Shown: positions 33,302 through 43,014 of the stretch, piece after piece
Layout: the number at the start of each line of letters is the position of its first letter
How positions within the stretch are numbered: position 1 is the stretch's first letter
NCBI GenBank assembly: GCA_963678675.1
Contig: OY783194.1
Span: forward strand, 13,529,207 to 13,593,206
Direction: 5' to 3'
DNA from: Xiphydria camelus
Lineage: Eukaryota; Arthropoda; Insecta; Hymenoptera; Xiphydriidae
Length of the DNA stretch: 64,000 nt
Program-made: the position numbers and the translations under genes
Notes under the pieces: generated by a model
Told to the model about the DNA's origin: nothing
What the model saw: only the letters and a program-made list of their open reading frames with translations
Database searches by the model: none

Positions 33302-34602
33302 TTAGGGGTTAAAAAGACCCCAAAAAATTAAAACATCGAAAATAAAAACATTTTTCATTGTATTTTTTTCGGAATTTCAGAAATATATTTTTATTTTTCT
33401 TAATGTTTTGGGGATGATTTCACCCCATGGGAGAGCTTTGGGGTGAATTTTTAATCCACATTAACCCTTATGAATCAAGAAAATACGTGATTTTACTTTT
33501 GTAAGGTTTATTTTATAGAAAAAATACAATGAAAAATGATCTCATAATTAGTGGTATTTTCGATGTTTTAATTTTTTGGGGCCTTTTAAACCGCTAAATG
33601 GTGGTAATTTTTTTAAATTTTCAAAAAACGAAAAACGATGCTCACTGGTTTTTAATGACGAGTAATCTGATACCTATAACATATTTTTATAATTTTTCTC
33701 CAGGTCGCTAGCGAGGTCCAAAAAATAGGCTAAAAAACAGCCTTTTTTGCGGTCACTCTTTCGTACATGGTTCATGGCGCCCAGAACATGGCACCATTAG
33801 AATAAAACCAAACAAATTTAGAAAGGCATTTTTTAATAAAATTGAACATATATTTAAATATTTAAATGTTATGGAGCAATGGAGTTGTATCGATGATACC
33901 CCATCAGCATTTCTGGTTTATTTCCTGCAGGTACAACTAACCCTTCGCGGTGATAGGGGTTAGGGGTCAATTGACCGTCCTTGATACCTGAGTACGACAC
34001 AACAGGTAGACGCATGGTGCATATGGTGCAATAATACCCCCGCAACTGACCTGTGCAGTTTGTCGCTCCGAAATCGGTCGCAACAGCGAGGCAGGCGGTA
34101 TGGGGCAGGTCAGAATGAGTCATTTCCTACAGTGCCCACGGTAATAAATACCGTTATATTTCGAAGCTCCTTTGACGCGGTTCAAATTTACCGACAGAAG
34201 CCCGAACGTGGCATGTAAAAAACGTTCGTCAACGCTGGACACATGCAATTGAGAGACAACAGTTTTTGCGTGCTTTGTCGCTCCGAAATCGGTCGACGGT
34301 ATGGGACAGGTCAAAATGAATCATTTCCTGCTTTTACAATAGTCATAAATCAACAATCATAGTCATCTGTATAGTCAGGATGACGCAAGTCATACGGAAA
34401 ACTGCACTCCCGCACAAAATCAATACATTTTTCATTATTTTATTCTCTTTCACCACTCATTTTGCCTCTTTCCGCGCGCGCGAACTCTGTAAAATTTTAC
34501 AAACGGTTCGCTGCGGTTCGCTGTCTGCCGCGAGCTGTACTGGTCCGCCGCGGTAGGCCGCCTTCTGTTTGACTAGGATAATGCGACATTACTCGCTACA
34601 AA

Positions 34603-36393
34603 TAGTCGGAGAGCTGGCGTACAAAATGTGCAAGAGTTTTCTCCTATCTGGTACAATTCTAGTGAATTACAATTGGGCTGTAAAACGTCACTGTACAGTT
34701 AGCCGGTCTGGTTTTGGGACACCTGGCATTCGCGCGCCACCAAAGGTGTCAGAATAATTAGGTTCGTGCAACTGTTTTCTACTAGCTCCAAATTCATTTG
34801 TAATTAGTCTATGCAATAAAAAACTCAGAACAAACAGTCAGCCAGCAAAAGAGTGGGACACGGCCAGTCAGCATTACTGTAAAGTTGTAGAAAAAATTAA
34901 GTTCATGCAAGTGTTTTCTCCAAACTCAAATTTTTCAATATGTTAATTCATTCAATAACAACTATAAATCAACCAGTCAGACCTCATTTATATAGAACCC
35001 ACACAGTCAGCAGTTCAGAGAAGTTGCGATAATAAGTACGCGCGACTTCTCAAAAACAATCATCCGCGCAAGGGATGACCCTTGCTCTAAAACAAGAGAC
35101 TACGTAGTTAAGGCATCTGGCGACCAACTGTATCTCGAACGAAGCGGAGAACAATGAATAAAGAATCTTTGCCAGCACTGCTGTAGAGAAAGAAACGTTT
35201 CCTCAGTTTTTCTCGTATCGGGCCAGGGCGGATTCGAGGTGTAAGGCTCTGGGGTGCATGTATTTGTGTGTTAGTTGGGGAGAAACGAATTAAAATCTTC
35301 GGTACGCGACAGATGACACTTCATTCGTGCGTTGTGAAGCAAATATTATGGAGAAATGTGTGGTTCATTGTGTATTTTGTTTGAAAAAGGAGACAATATA
35401 CTGCCCTTAACAGAAAGTAATATTGCAAAATGCCAATCGTTTTTAAAAATTCGTCGGGATAATAGTTTATCGTTTAATAATGTAGTGCTGCCATCAGTTC
35501 CCAATGACATCGATGGTTATCATGTACCATGTTATAGAAAATTTACGGCTTTGAGCAAGAAAGTGAGAGAAGTCCTGCGGGATAGAATTAATATATCTGA
35601 AAAGAGGTAAGTCAATTAGACTCTATATTATTAATACACTTTCCTGACGGGGCCCGCAATTATTTTTTTGCTGTTGTCAAAATCATTGAAGCGATTTCTA
35701 TATTATTTGAGTACATTTACCATAAAATTGAAATTTGAATAAAAGAAATAATAAAAGAAAATTGAATAGTTGTTATCCCTCTTCTTTCATTACACCTTCC
35801 TTCATTACTTTTGGTGTAATCATTGTTTATGTCTTGATTGTAATCGTTAATTTTCATTTTGTTTAAATTATCATATTTTTATGATGTTTTTTTGAATATG
35901 AGTACAGTATTTCCAGTAAAATTATGATTCTTATGATTGTTATTGACAAGTCGCGCGTACTTATTATCGCAACTTCTCTGAACTGCTGACTGAGTGGGTT
36001 CTATATAAATGAGGTCTGACTGATTGATTTATAGTTGTTATTGAATTAATTAACATATTTAAAATTTTGAGTTTGGAGAAAACACTTGCATGAACTTAAT
36101 TTTTTCTACAACTTTACAGTAATGCTGACTGGCCGTGTCCCACTCTTTTGCTGGCTGACTGTTTGTTTTGAGTTTTTTATTGCATAAACTAATTATAAAT
36201 TAATTTGGAGCTAGTAGAAAACAGTTGCACGAAGCTAATTATTCTGACACCTTTGGTGGCGCGCGAATGCCAGGTGTCCCAAAACCAGACCGGCTAACTG
36301 TACAATGACGTTTTACAGCCCAATTGTAATTCACTAGAATTGTACCAGATAGGAGAAAACTCTTGCACATTTTGTACGCCAGCTCTTGGACTA
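34603..36393. mobile_element. Second palindromic element, 450 bp TIRs, abutting the giant palindrome
   Basis: The left TIR is 34603-35055 and the right TIR 35948-36393. Inward ends TAGTCGGAGAGCTGGCGTAC and TAGTCCAAGAGCTGGCGTAC are followed by near-identical arms. It starts at the base after the giant palindrome ends. The arms contain CAGTCAGC and GGGACACGGCCAGTCAGC words. The giant palindrome has similar words (GGGACAACGCCCGTCAGTCAGC, split across overlapping pieces). The two element types may therefore be related. The 890 bp interior carries the exon at 35348-35610. Confidence 0.85.
35348..35610 (+). pseudogene. Cys-rich exon inside the second palindrome, frameshifted
   Basis: From ATG 35348 one register reads MEKCVVHCVFCLKKE, a CxxxHCxxC zinc-binding start, but stops soon after. 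The register opened at 35356 carries on with LPLTESNIAKCQSFLKIR, then FNNVVLPSVPND and GYHVPCYRKFTALSKK, and ends at a good splice donor, GAG|GTAAGT, near 35606. A one-base indel between about 35385 and 35405 thus splits the domain. The combination of an early Cys cluster and GYHxxCYRKFT is seen at the N-terminus of many multi-copy insect proteins of unknown role (family knowledge, unnamed here). No downstream exon is visible before the right TIR. Confidence 0.6.
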
Positions 36394-36914
36394 TAAAGGG
36401 CCCCATACAGGTTCAGTCAGCCGGCCGGCCGTGAACTGTTAAGGCGCGTCCTGACTGAGTCGATAGTGTCGATCGACACTGTCGACCAGGACATTGAAAA
36501 CCGCGTCCTCACTGAGTCGACATTGTCGATCGACACTGTCGACTCAGTCAGGACGCGGCAGTCGACTTGGTCGATCTACATATTTTGTCGATCGACATGT
36601 CGACTGGTTTTCCACGAGTTGTCGGTAAACAATAAAAGGTATTCGAGTCGAACGTAGAGGGCTCGGCAAGGCGGGCGGTTGTTTCGGCGGTGACATGGAA
36701 AAACAATTTATCGTTAGTTAATAAATGTAATTTCGTAAAATGTAAATATTTCGTTAGGACAAGAAAATATACGTATGTTAATCATTAAAATGTTTATTTT
36801 GTTGCCTTACCAGTTGCTTTAAAAGATTTTATTATGTCAAATACAAAATTGTAATAGTTAATTGTTAAATCTTAGGTGTTACGTGTGAATGAACACCAAA
36901 CAACGACTGGGAAC

Positions 36915-38330
36915 TTTTCGAGGAAAAGCTGGAGTGTTTGTTTATTGCCAAGAACATAACAGACAACAAAGTGAAAGTGGCCACGCTAGTGACAAAATTA
37001 ACCTCAGAGCCACATGCGCTTCTCAAGCAGCTAATCACACCAGCAAAAATCAAGGACAGCAGGTACGAGGACTTGACGAAGGTATTATCAGAACACCTAA
37101 AACCGAAGCCATCGGAAGCCATGGAGCGATGTACTTTTCACACAGCAAAACAAGAATCGCACGAGTCAATTACTGACTTTATAGCGAGACTAAAAAAATT
37201 GTCAATTCATTGCAATTTTACAGAATTAGACAATGCCATTCGAGACCAATTAGTGTGCGGGATCAGTGATAAAGACATCAGAATAAAGTTATTTGAAGAA
37301 AAGGAATTAACATTGAAAAAAGCGCAAGAAATAGCGATAGCGCGAGAAGCAGCAGTGAAAAACGCTACAAAATCGAATAATACCCTGGAGAATAAAAGTG
37401 TAAGAAACGAGGTATACGTTATACAAGGTGACGAGCAGAGGACATGGCAACGCAGAGGCCAGCGAGAAAGAGGTATACAAGGGAAGGCGGCCAGCGACTA
37501 CAACAACACACAGCAGCAGCCGAGTCAACATTCCACGGGATCATCCAAACCGGGCTGTTATCGCTGCGGGAAGGTAAATCACCCGAGTAGCGAATGTCGC
37601 TTTCGAAATTATGTATGCAATAACTGCAATAAAAAAGGGCATTTAGCGAGAGCGTGTAAAAGCGGTAAAAATGTAGCGCAAAAGTCAACCGAAATAAAAA
37701 GATTAACAGCAAATGGAGAAAGCGACGAAATCACGGACGAAGATAGCGATGAAACGCGAGATCACGAAAAGAATTTTTTTTCTATCAATCAAATAAATGT
37801 AACAGACTCGCGTAAAGATAACAACGTAGCTAGAGAAGAAATAGTTAATCACACAAGCAATAATAGCACAGGGATAGTACCCATGTACGTAGAATTAAAA
37901 ATAAACGGAAAAAATATTAAATTCGAGATTGACACAGGTACATTTGCAACTGTAATTTCTGAAAAAACGTACAATAAATATTTCAGTAAAAATAAAATCA
38001 CAGAAACAGAAAAAGACTTAAGAGCGTATGGAGGACACGCATTAGTACCAAGAGGCGAACTAACTGATTTAGAGGTCACGTTCAATAATACGACGAGAAT
38101 ATTGAAATGCTTTGTTTTGCCGGGAACAGGACCAGCGCTAATGGGTCGAGAATGGCTTACACAGTTCAGAGCATGGCCTTTAACTATACCGAAATTCGAT
38201 TCAAATACAGTAAATAAAATCGAAGAGACCTTGTGTGATTATCTAGCTCGACACTTCCCTACGTTGTTTAGCGACTCACCTGGATTATATAATAAGAGTA
38301 CAACTAAAATCCACGTTCGAATTTCTGATT
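36915..38330 (+). CDS. Gypsy gag-protease, open but truncated at both ends
   Basis: A long open frame (annotated start 36938, but coding similarity begins at DWELFEEKLECLFIAKN, about 36915) encodes a gypsy capsid (VKVATLVTKLTSEPHALLKQ; FHTAKQESHESITDFIARLK). Two zinc knuckles follow (CYRCGKVNHPSSEC, then CNNCNKKGHLARAC, about 37556-37660). Next come an acidic linker and a retropepsin with FEIDTGTFATVIS (about 37925), a flap region and LMGREWLTQFR. It ends in the linker before RT (HFPTLFSDSPGLY), where the opposite-strand fragment begins at about 38310. No stop interrupts it, so the truncation is recent relative to point decay. There is no start of its own, because the N-terminus lies inverted downstream. 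Confidence 0.88.
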
Positions 38331-38543
38331 GGCCATACTGTCTTCTCCGTCTAACTCAGTTTCTACTTCTGAATTTTCCGGCGTCGTGTAAGCTTCTTTT
38401 TTAATTGTATCTCTCAATTGTTTTCTCAAAATATCGTAGGTGTCTGTTTGTTCGATAGATTCTCCTCTTTTCTCTAACTCTGCGATAATTTCTTGTTTAT
38501 TTAGTTTTTGAATCCACGCCGTTCCTTTCGGCTTTTCCTCCAT
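38304..38543 (-). CDS. Gypsy gag N-terminal fragment, inverted
   Basis: The minus-strand 79-residue frame starts MEEKPKGTAWIQKLNKQEI and continues with IAELEKRGES and DILRKQLRD, a SAP-like helix pair found at the N-terminus of some gypsy gags. It begins about 110 bases after the primer-binding-site-like AACTGGCGACGAGG on the same strand. It fits as the missing start of the frame at 36915-38330. Confidence 0.7.
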   Translation of the reverse strand: MEEKPKGTAWIQKLNKQEIIAELEKRGESIEQTDTYDILRKQLRDTIKKEAYTTPENSEVETELDGEDSMANQKFERGF

Positions 38544-39664
38544 TAGAGTTTTCTGTGTAAATATATAACGCCCCGGAGCTTGGCTCTACGCACGTGTTTT
38601 CGGGACACTATTTATCGCACTCGCGTACATAGGTTCTGTAATCCTCGTCGCCAGTTGTTAAATCTTAGGTGTTACATGTGAATATTTATTGGCATATACT
38701 TTGCGGCTGGGCCGGAGCTCCAGTGTGCTGGCCGGGGGTCAGCACGCAACTAACTCTGACGGAGAGCCCTTTCTCCCAATATCTAGGTGTTACCCAATAC
38801 TTGCGTGGTTGAATACACCACATTAATGAATATTTATTTGGTCCACGGAAATGACTATTTTGCCATATTCACAAGCAAACATTTATTAACTACGAGTAAA
38901 ATGTTTTCTTGGTGCATAATGTATGTATTACTTATAATTTTCTATTTATATAATGCAATTTCATTGTATAGAGTTACAGGAGGAAGAGAATTTAACTAAA
39001 ATGTAGGCTATTCTGTAGTGAAAAACGCTATAAGTTGTTGGGAACTTGAAGGAAATTGCACATGGCAAAGCAAGAAGAATTCGCAAAAAAATTATTTCAA
39101 TGAAATGACGTTTATCGTTTCCATTTTTTCGTTTATTATTTTATTTCGCTCGAATAAGGCCGCCCCAAACTGTTCGCTTCGTGTAGACGCTAAATTACTT
39201 GGCTCATGCTCGAATCTTTCTTTTTTTATTTGTGTTCCATCGCACGATAGACGGAATTCAGAATATCAGTTCGTACCGTTCGATAGCACCGCGATCTGAA
39301 TACCTCACTAGCAAATGATATATTTCGGCGAAAGCGGCAAATGCGCTTGCAGTCCCGCACATTTCCCGAAAATTTTAATCGATGCCGCTATACGTGGGAT
39401 ACTAAATCTGTCTTGTAAAGGAGAGAATGACGAATTCAATAGATGACCGTTCGGGAAGAACAATCCAACCGGGGGCCCGTTTACGCCGAGGGTCGGAACA
39501 TACCGCCCGCCTTGAAGACCCGTCGACTCGACTACTCTTTGATGTTTACCGACAAACCAGTCGACATGCCGGTCGACAAAATCCAGTCGACAAATTCTAG
39601 TCAAAAGTGTCGATCGACTCTGTCGACTCAGTCAGGACGCGCCTTTAGTCGACCGTCAGTCCTG

Positions 39665-40112
39665 GCCAGCCGCGGGTTATCGATAGGGTAAACCCCCAGT
39701 GATTGGCCTTTTAAACAGACGAAATTATACCGTAATTGGCTTATCGTTTGCTCTTTCTATCGAATGCATTTGTTATGTGTTCTAAAGAAGCAATGTGTTA
39801 ACGTTACATCCAAAGTATTCGTTCAGGATGTTTTCTCGACTTTTGCAAATAACTCCGAAACTCCGATGCATTTTAAGAACATTGAAGAAGTTTGTACTTA
39901 TTTATTTGCCAAAGAAAAATCCACAGCAAATGAACTGCATTTCAAGTTAATTATCCGTAATATCGGTTTCAGTTTCAATGTATCCAGTTATTCACACTTC
40001 TGATGCTTTCTATTTACATTACTTAAGAGCTGCATTCCAAACATATGTATTTATGGAGAAATTCCTCACACCAATATGTGAGCCTCTGAACTGAACATTA
40101 ATAACACAGGCA
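39665..40112. other. Spacer with an unassigned 79-codon frame
   Basis: The frame 39764-40003 on the plus strand has no recognisable motif and no paired repeats around it. I would not call it a gene without transcript or homology support. Confidence 0.3.
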
Positions 40113-40812
40113 CACAAAAAAAACGAGTCTGCTAGTACTCGAGACACTGATGTGTAAACATCTCGTGAGCGGTATTTATGGAACGGAAATGTGATTATAG
40201 GATTTGTGAATATTGGTATCTCTAATCGAAGTAATTTCAAACAATTAAAAATTTTATAACTGTAGAAAAATATTTTTCATTTTCATTTTCATTTAATAAT
40301 GCCACGCTTGACACAATCGGCTTATGATAGCTAAAATAAATAAGTGAGTCGGAGTAAAGCCGATCGACGAGGAGTTATTCCGACTCACTTACTGTACATG
40401 GCGAACACCATTTCCATACAACATTGTTCTGCCAGATGTTTACACATCAATTACAAGTTAGAATGACTAATTGATGTGTAAATATCTGGCAGAATAATGT
40501 TGTATGGAAATGGTGTTCGCCATGTACAGTAAGTGAGTCGGAATAACTCCTCGTCGATCGGCTCTACTCCGACTCACTTATTTATTTTAGCTATCATAAG
40601 CCGATTGTGTCAAGCGCGGCATTATTAAATGAAAATGAAAATGAAAAATATTTTTCTACAGTTATAAGATTTAAAATTGTTTGAAATTACTTCGATTAGA
40701 GATACCAATATTCACAAATCCCATAATCACATTTCCGTTCCATAGTTACCGTTCACGAGATGTTTACACATCAGTGTCTCAAGTACTAGCAGACTCGTTT
40801 TATTTTTTTCTC
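40113..40812. repeat. 700 bp foldback element
   Basis: Arms of about 345 bp are near-perfect inverses around 40463. ACGAGTCTGCTAGTACT at 40123 pairs with AGTACTAGCAGACTCGT at 40783, and CATGGCGAACACCATTTCC pairs with its complement near 40510. Frames on the two arms mirror each other and are not genes. Short TGATGTGTAAACATCTC blocks occur four times, because the element holds nested small inverted repeats. Confidence 0.92.
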
Positions 40813-41320
40813 TCGTACCTGGTTAAGCCAGGTACTGCATTAGATGGCTCGCGACGATTCGTCCGATAATTGATTTCCAGGAAAGGTATAAACCGTGGTG
40901 TTCGTAGCTTACATTCCCGAAATATGCCGTTTCTGAGAACTTAGGATTAGCTAAGGATTGGCGAGGTATTTATGACTGTGATACTATTAAACGGTGTGAA
41001 CCGTTGTGTCGAATTCCATTTATCCGCTCGTTATTTCTCGATAGAATAGCAATCCTAAATTAGTATAGAATATTTGAATTTTACCGCTATAAAATCTAGT
41101 AACCCTTGAAGGTTGTACGGCCTTAGGATCTAATCTAGTTGCATATGCGACACTGCACAAATTTACATGTACCGTATGTGCGCGATCAATCAGACCATAG
41201 CAAAATTGCGAGTTTTGCATGAGCACCCCCGTGGGTCTCCTCGTCAAATAGAATCACCGGAGAAGCGTGAATGCGCACGCGTAGTCAGCCGCGTTGGCGT
41301 CGTCAGCAAGTTCAGATCGG
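40813..41320. other. Spacer, nothing recognised
   Basis: Overlapping short frames on both strands (41020-41247, 41167-41445) have no motif. 41325-41361 holds a 2-unit repeat of CCGATGTCCATATGAC. Confidence 0.35.
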
Positions 41321-41365
41321 TTATTTCGATAACCGATGTCCATATGACCGATGTCCATATGACCT

Positions 41366-41653
41366 TGAAATTTACCTTCGCCCGGGCTTGGTGGCCGGGG
41401 CGAATTCGAGCAATTTTTACCGGTAGAAGTCGAGTCGGTAGTTAGAGTTGGTGTCAATTCGGGAGATCGAAGCGTCTAACCTCGAAATCATGAATTTGTA
41501 AATAATGGAAATTACTCACCATAATTCACAAATCCACGATTTCACGGTTAGACGCTTCGATCTCCCGGATTGACACCAACTCTAACTACCGACTCGACTT
41601 CTACCGGTAAAAATTGCTCGAATACCGACCAAGCCCGGCCGAAGGTAATTTCA
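41366..41653. repeat. 288 bp foldback element
   Basis: GAAATTTACCTTCGCCCGGG to about 41500 is inversely repeated to 41653 (CCCGGCCGAAGGTAATTTC). The arms contain ACCGGTAGAAGTCGAGTCGG. The same TACCGGTAGAAGTCGAGTCG block is found as a half copy at 2773-2815 inside a TTAA element. Confidence 0.9.
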
Positions 41654-41689
41654 AACTGGCCAATATGTACAGAGTGGGACATATGGTAT

Positions 41690-41816
41690 CCCGTAAGAAA
41701 CGCAACAAGCGACATTTACCTTCGGCAGTATTTGCCTACGGTGCACATGTAAAAGACTCAAACACCGTCGGCAAATACTGCCGAAGAAAAATGTCGCTTG
41801 TTGCGATTCTTACGGG
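41690..41816. repeat. 126 bp foldback MITE
   Basis: CCCGTAAGAAACGCAACAAG at the left and CTTGTTGCGATTCTTACGGG at the right pair. The arms continue through CGACATTT and CCTTCGGCAGTATTTGCC. It lies 37 bp after the preceding foldback. Confidence 0.92.
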
Positions 41817-41829
41817 ACGTGCGGTATAC

Positions 41830-42127
41830 GGTATTACGGTATATATAGATTATTTAGACAGAGATACAAGTATTAGCTGTTTACGGAGCGCGTGGGGAAG
41901 CTAGGAGAAAGTGACTAGGCTTGTGTGCGTCACCAGTACTAGCTGAGATATTAGTCGGTTGTATAGCGATTTACTATATCGACATCATCGACATGAAAAT
42001 GTAATACCACCTTAGGCCGCAAGCGCTGAAGTAGCTGCGCACGAATCACTGCGCACTAATCACATCCGGTTTCACATTTCCGTCCCGTTTCCCGCGGTTT
42101 ACCCTCATACCGCCGTAATAGATGTTT
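41830..42127. other. Spacer, nothing recognised
   Basis: No motif-bearing frame and no terminal repeats are visible. Confidence 0.4.
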
Positions 42128-42530
42128 ACACATCAAAAGCTCCTGTTCCCGGAACCAGACCAGTATATCTTTATGTTTTTGAGGTTGCTGAATCCGAATC
42201 CGGTGTCCGTTTGCCGCCATCACGTCACTTTCAAGGTCATTTCAAGGTCAAATCCTGGAAAAATAGTCAAATCAATTCAAATTATTATTCCTATATATTT
42301 TTGAGGTCGCTGAATCCAAATCCGATGTCCGTTTGATCCGACAAGGTCAAATTCAAGGTCATTTCAAGGTCAAATGTATTTATTCTGCAAAAAATGAATT
42401 TTTGACTGCAGATTCTGAAAGAACGGGAAATTTTACGTCTAGATATGTATTCAATTTTGTTGATGACATAACCCCTAAGGTAATTCCAAGGTCAAATCTA
42501 GCAAAAATGTTCTAATCTAGTCCAAGCTGA
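42128..42530 (+). repeat. Dispersed repeat with 125 bp units (TTTTGAGGTCGCTGAATCC)
   Basis: The block TTTTGAGGT(T/C)GCTGAATCC occurs at about 42174 and 42299. Each copy is followed by a TGTCCGTTTG word and by CAAGGTCATTTCAAGGTCAA. An inverse copy of the same region lies at 54500-54915, including the outer GTTCCCGGAACCAGACCAGT word. Frames here are repeat-derived. Confidence 0.75.
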
Positions 42531-43014
42531 CCCCCTCCATGGGAGTGCCGGTCGACGTGTTTCCACTCATAGGGCGCCGGGTCGCGCGTGGAGTGGATAG
42601 CGGAGCTTCGATCGCGCCGGCTCGGGTCTGTAGTAAGAGAGGCCGTGACGGAGCGGTCAGTCGGAAGGCTGTCGCCTATGGTGATTTCCTAGCTCTCTCG
42701 TGTCTTCAAAGCATTACCGCGGATCGGCGTCCATGACCGAATGATCCGTTGAGCGGTGCACGTCTTTGACGTTTAAAAGACGCGGTGGTCTGTTTGGAGA
42801 TCTGCCAAGTTTTTTTTCCATGCATCAACTCACTCAGTTCCGAGCGAGAATAAATCTGTTCTCGTACCGCAAAATAAATGTTGAAATCCAGTCACGTGAT
42901 CTCTCAATTCAAGTGAATTGGAGCTCATCGTTGTAAATTTGATACAGCCAATATGTGTGGTGTGCCTGCACCCAGGGTACCTCCACGCGGTGACGGCGGG
43001 CAACGGTTTTTTTA
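42531..43014. other. GC-richer spacer upstream of the zinc-finger gene
   Basis: The stretch 42540-42720 is GC-rich with CGCGCC-type words and could include a promoter or first exon of the gene that follows. I see no definite signal. Confidence 0.3.

Larger units (their letters stand above)
32241..33756. mobile_element. TIR element inserted in the right palindrome arm only
   Basis: Inward ends AGTGACCGCAAAGTTAGCCT and AGTGACCGCAAAAAAGGCTG begin inverted repeats of about 150-170 bp. These include TAGACCTCGCTAGCGACCTG (left) and the matching right part. The left palindrome arm lacks this insert at the equivalent place (near 29893). It therefore inserted after the palindrome formed, or was lost from the other arm. 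Its interior holds the Harbinger fragment described separately. I cannot assign a superfamily. Confidence 0.75.
29047..34602. mobile_element. Giant hierarchical palindrome, 2.0 kb arms
   Basis: The left arm is 29047-31061 (about 2015 bp). The right arm is 31062-34602 (3541 bp), or about 2025 bp once the one-sided insertion 32241-33756 is removed. The arms pair along their whole length with scattered mismatches: TTTGTAGCGAGTAATGTCGC at 29047 pairs with the complement ending at 34602, and CTTGTCCGC at 31046 pairs with GCGGACAAG at 31069. Open frames in the two arms (29333-29778 and 33869-34314; 30715-31426) are mirror images and have no recognisable domain. It behaves as a very large foldback or inverted-duplication element. 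Confidence 0.9.
36862..38797. mobile_element. Rearranged Ty3/gypsy copy with internal inversion
   Basis: A gag-protease frame runs on the plus strand (36915-38330). The missing gag N-terminus, leader and primer-binding site (AACTGGCGACGAGG on the minus strand, about 38640-38660) lie on the opposite strand next to an LTR-like segment at 38657-38797. The same LTR end, TGTTAAATCTTAGGTGTTAC, also begins at 36865 and leads directly into gag. The two halves complement each other, so one element appears to have been inverted internally, or two copies were fused tail to tail. LTR borders other than the TGTTAAATC end are uncertain. Confidence 0.7.
36399..39660. mobile_element. GTCGAC-rich inverted-repeat element hosting a gypsy copy
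   Basis: 36440-36695 and 39490-39652 are inverse copies. Shared blocks are GGCGCGTCCTGACTGAGTCG, GTCGATCGACAC, TGTCGACTGGTTT, GTCGGTAAACA and AAGGCGGGCGGT. The left end AAAGGGCCCCATACAGG, GTTCAGTCAGCCGGCCGG resembles the GGCCGGCC element at 62.8 kb. The interior outside the gypsy insertion has no recognisable coding region. A 79-codon frame at 39764-40003 lies outside and has no motif. Confidence 0.65.

Noticed and set aside
29333..34314. Paired 64-84 codon frames in the two palindrome arms
   Set aside because: They are mirror images of each other by virtue of the palindrome and show no domain. Conservation here is of DNA, not evidently of protein.
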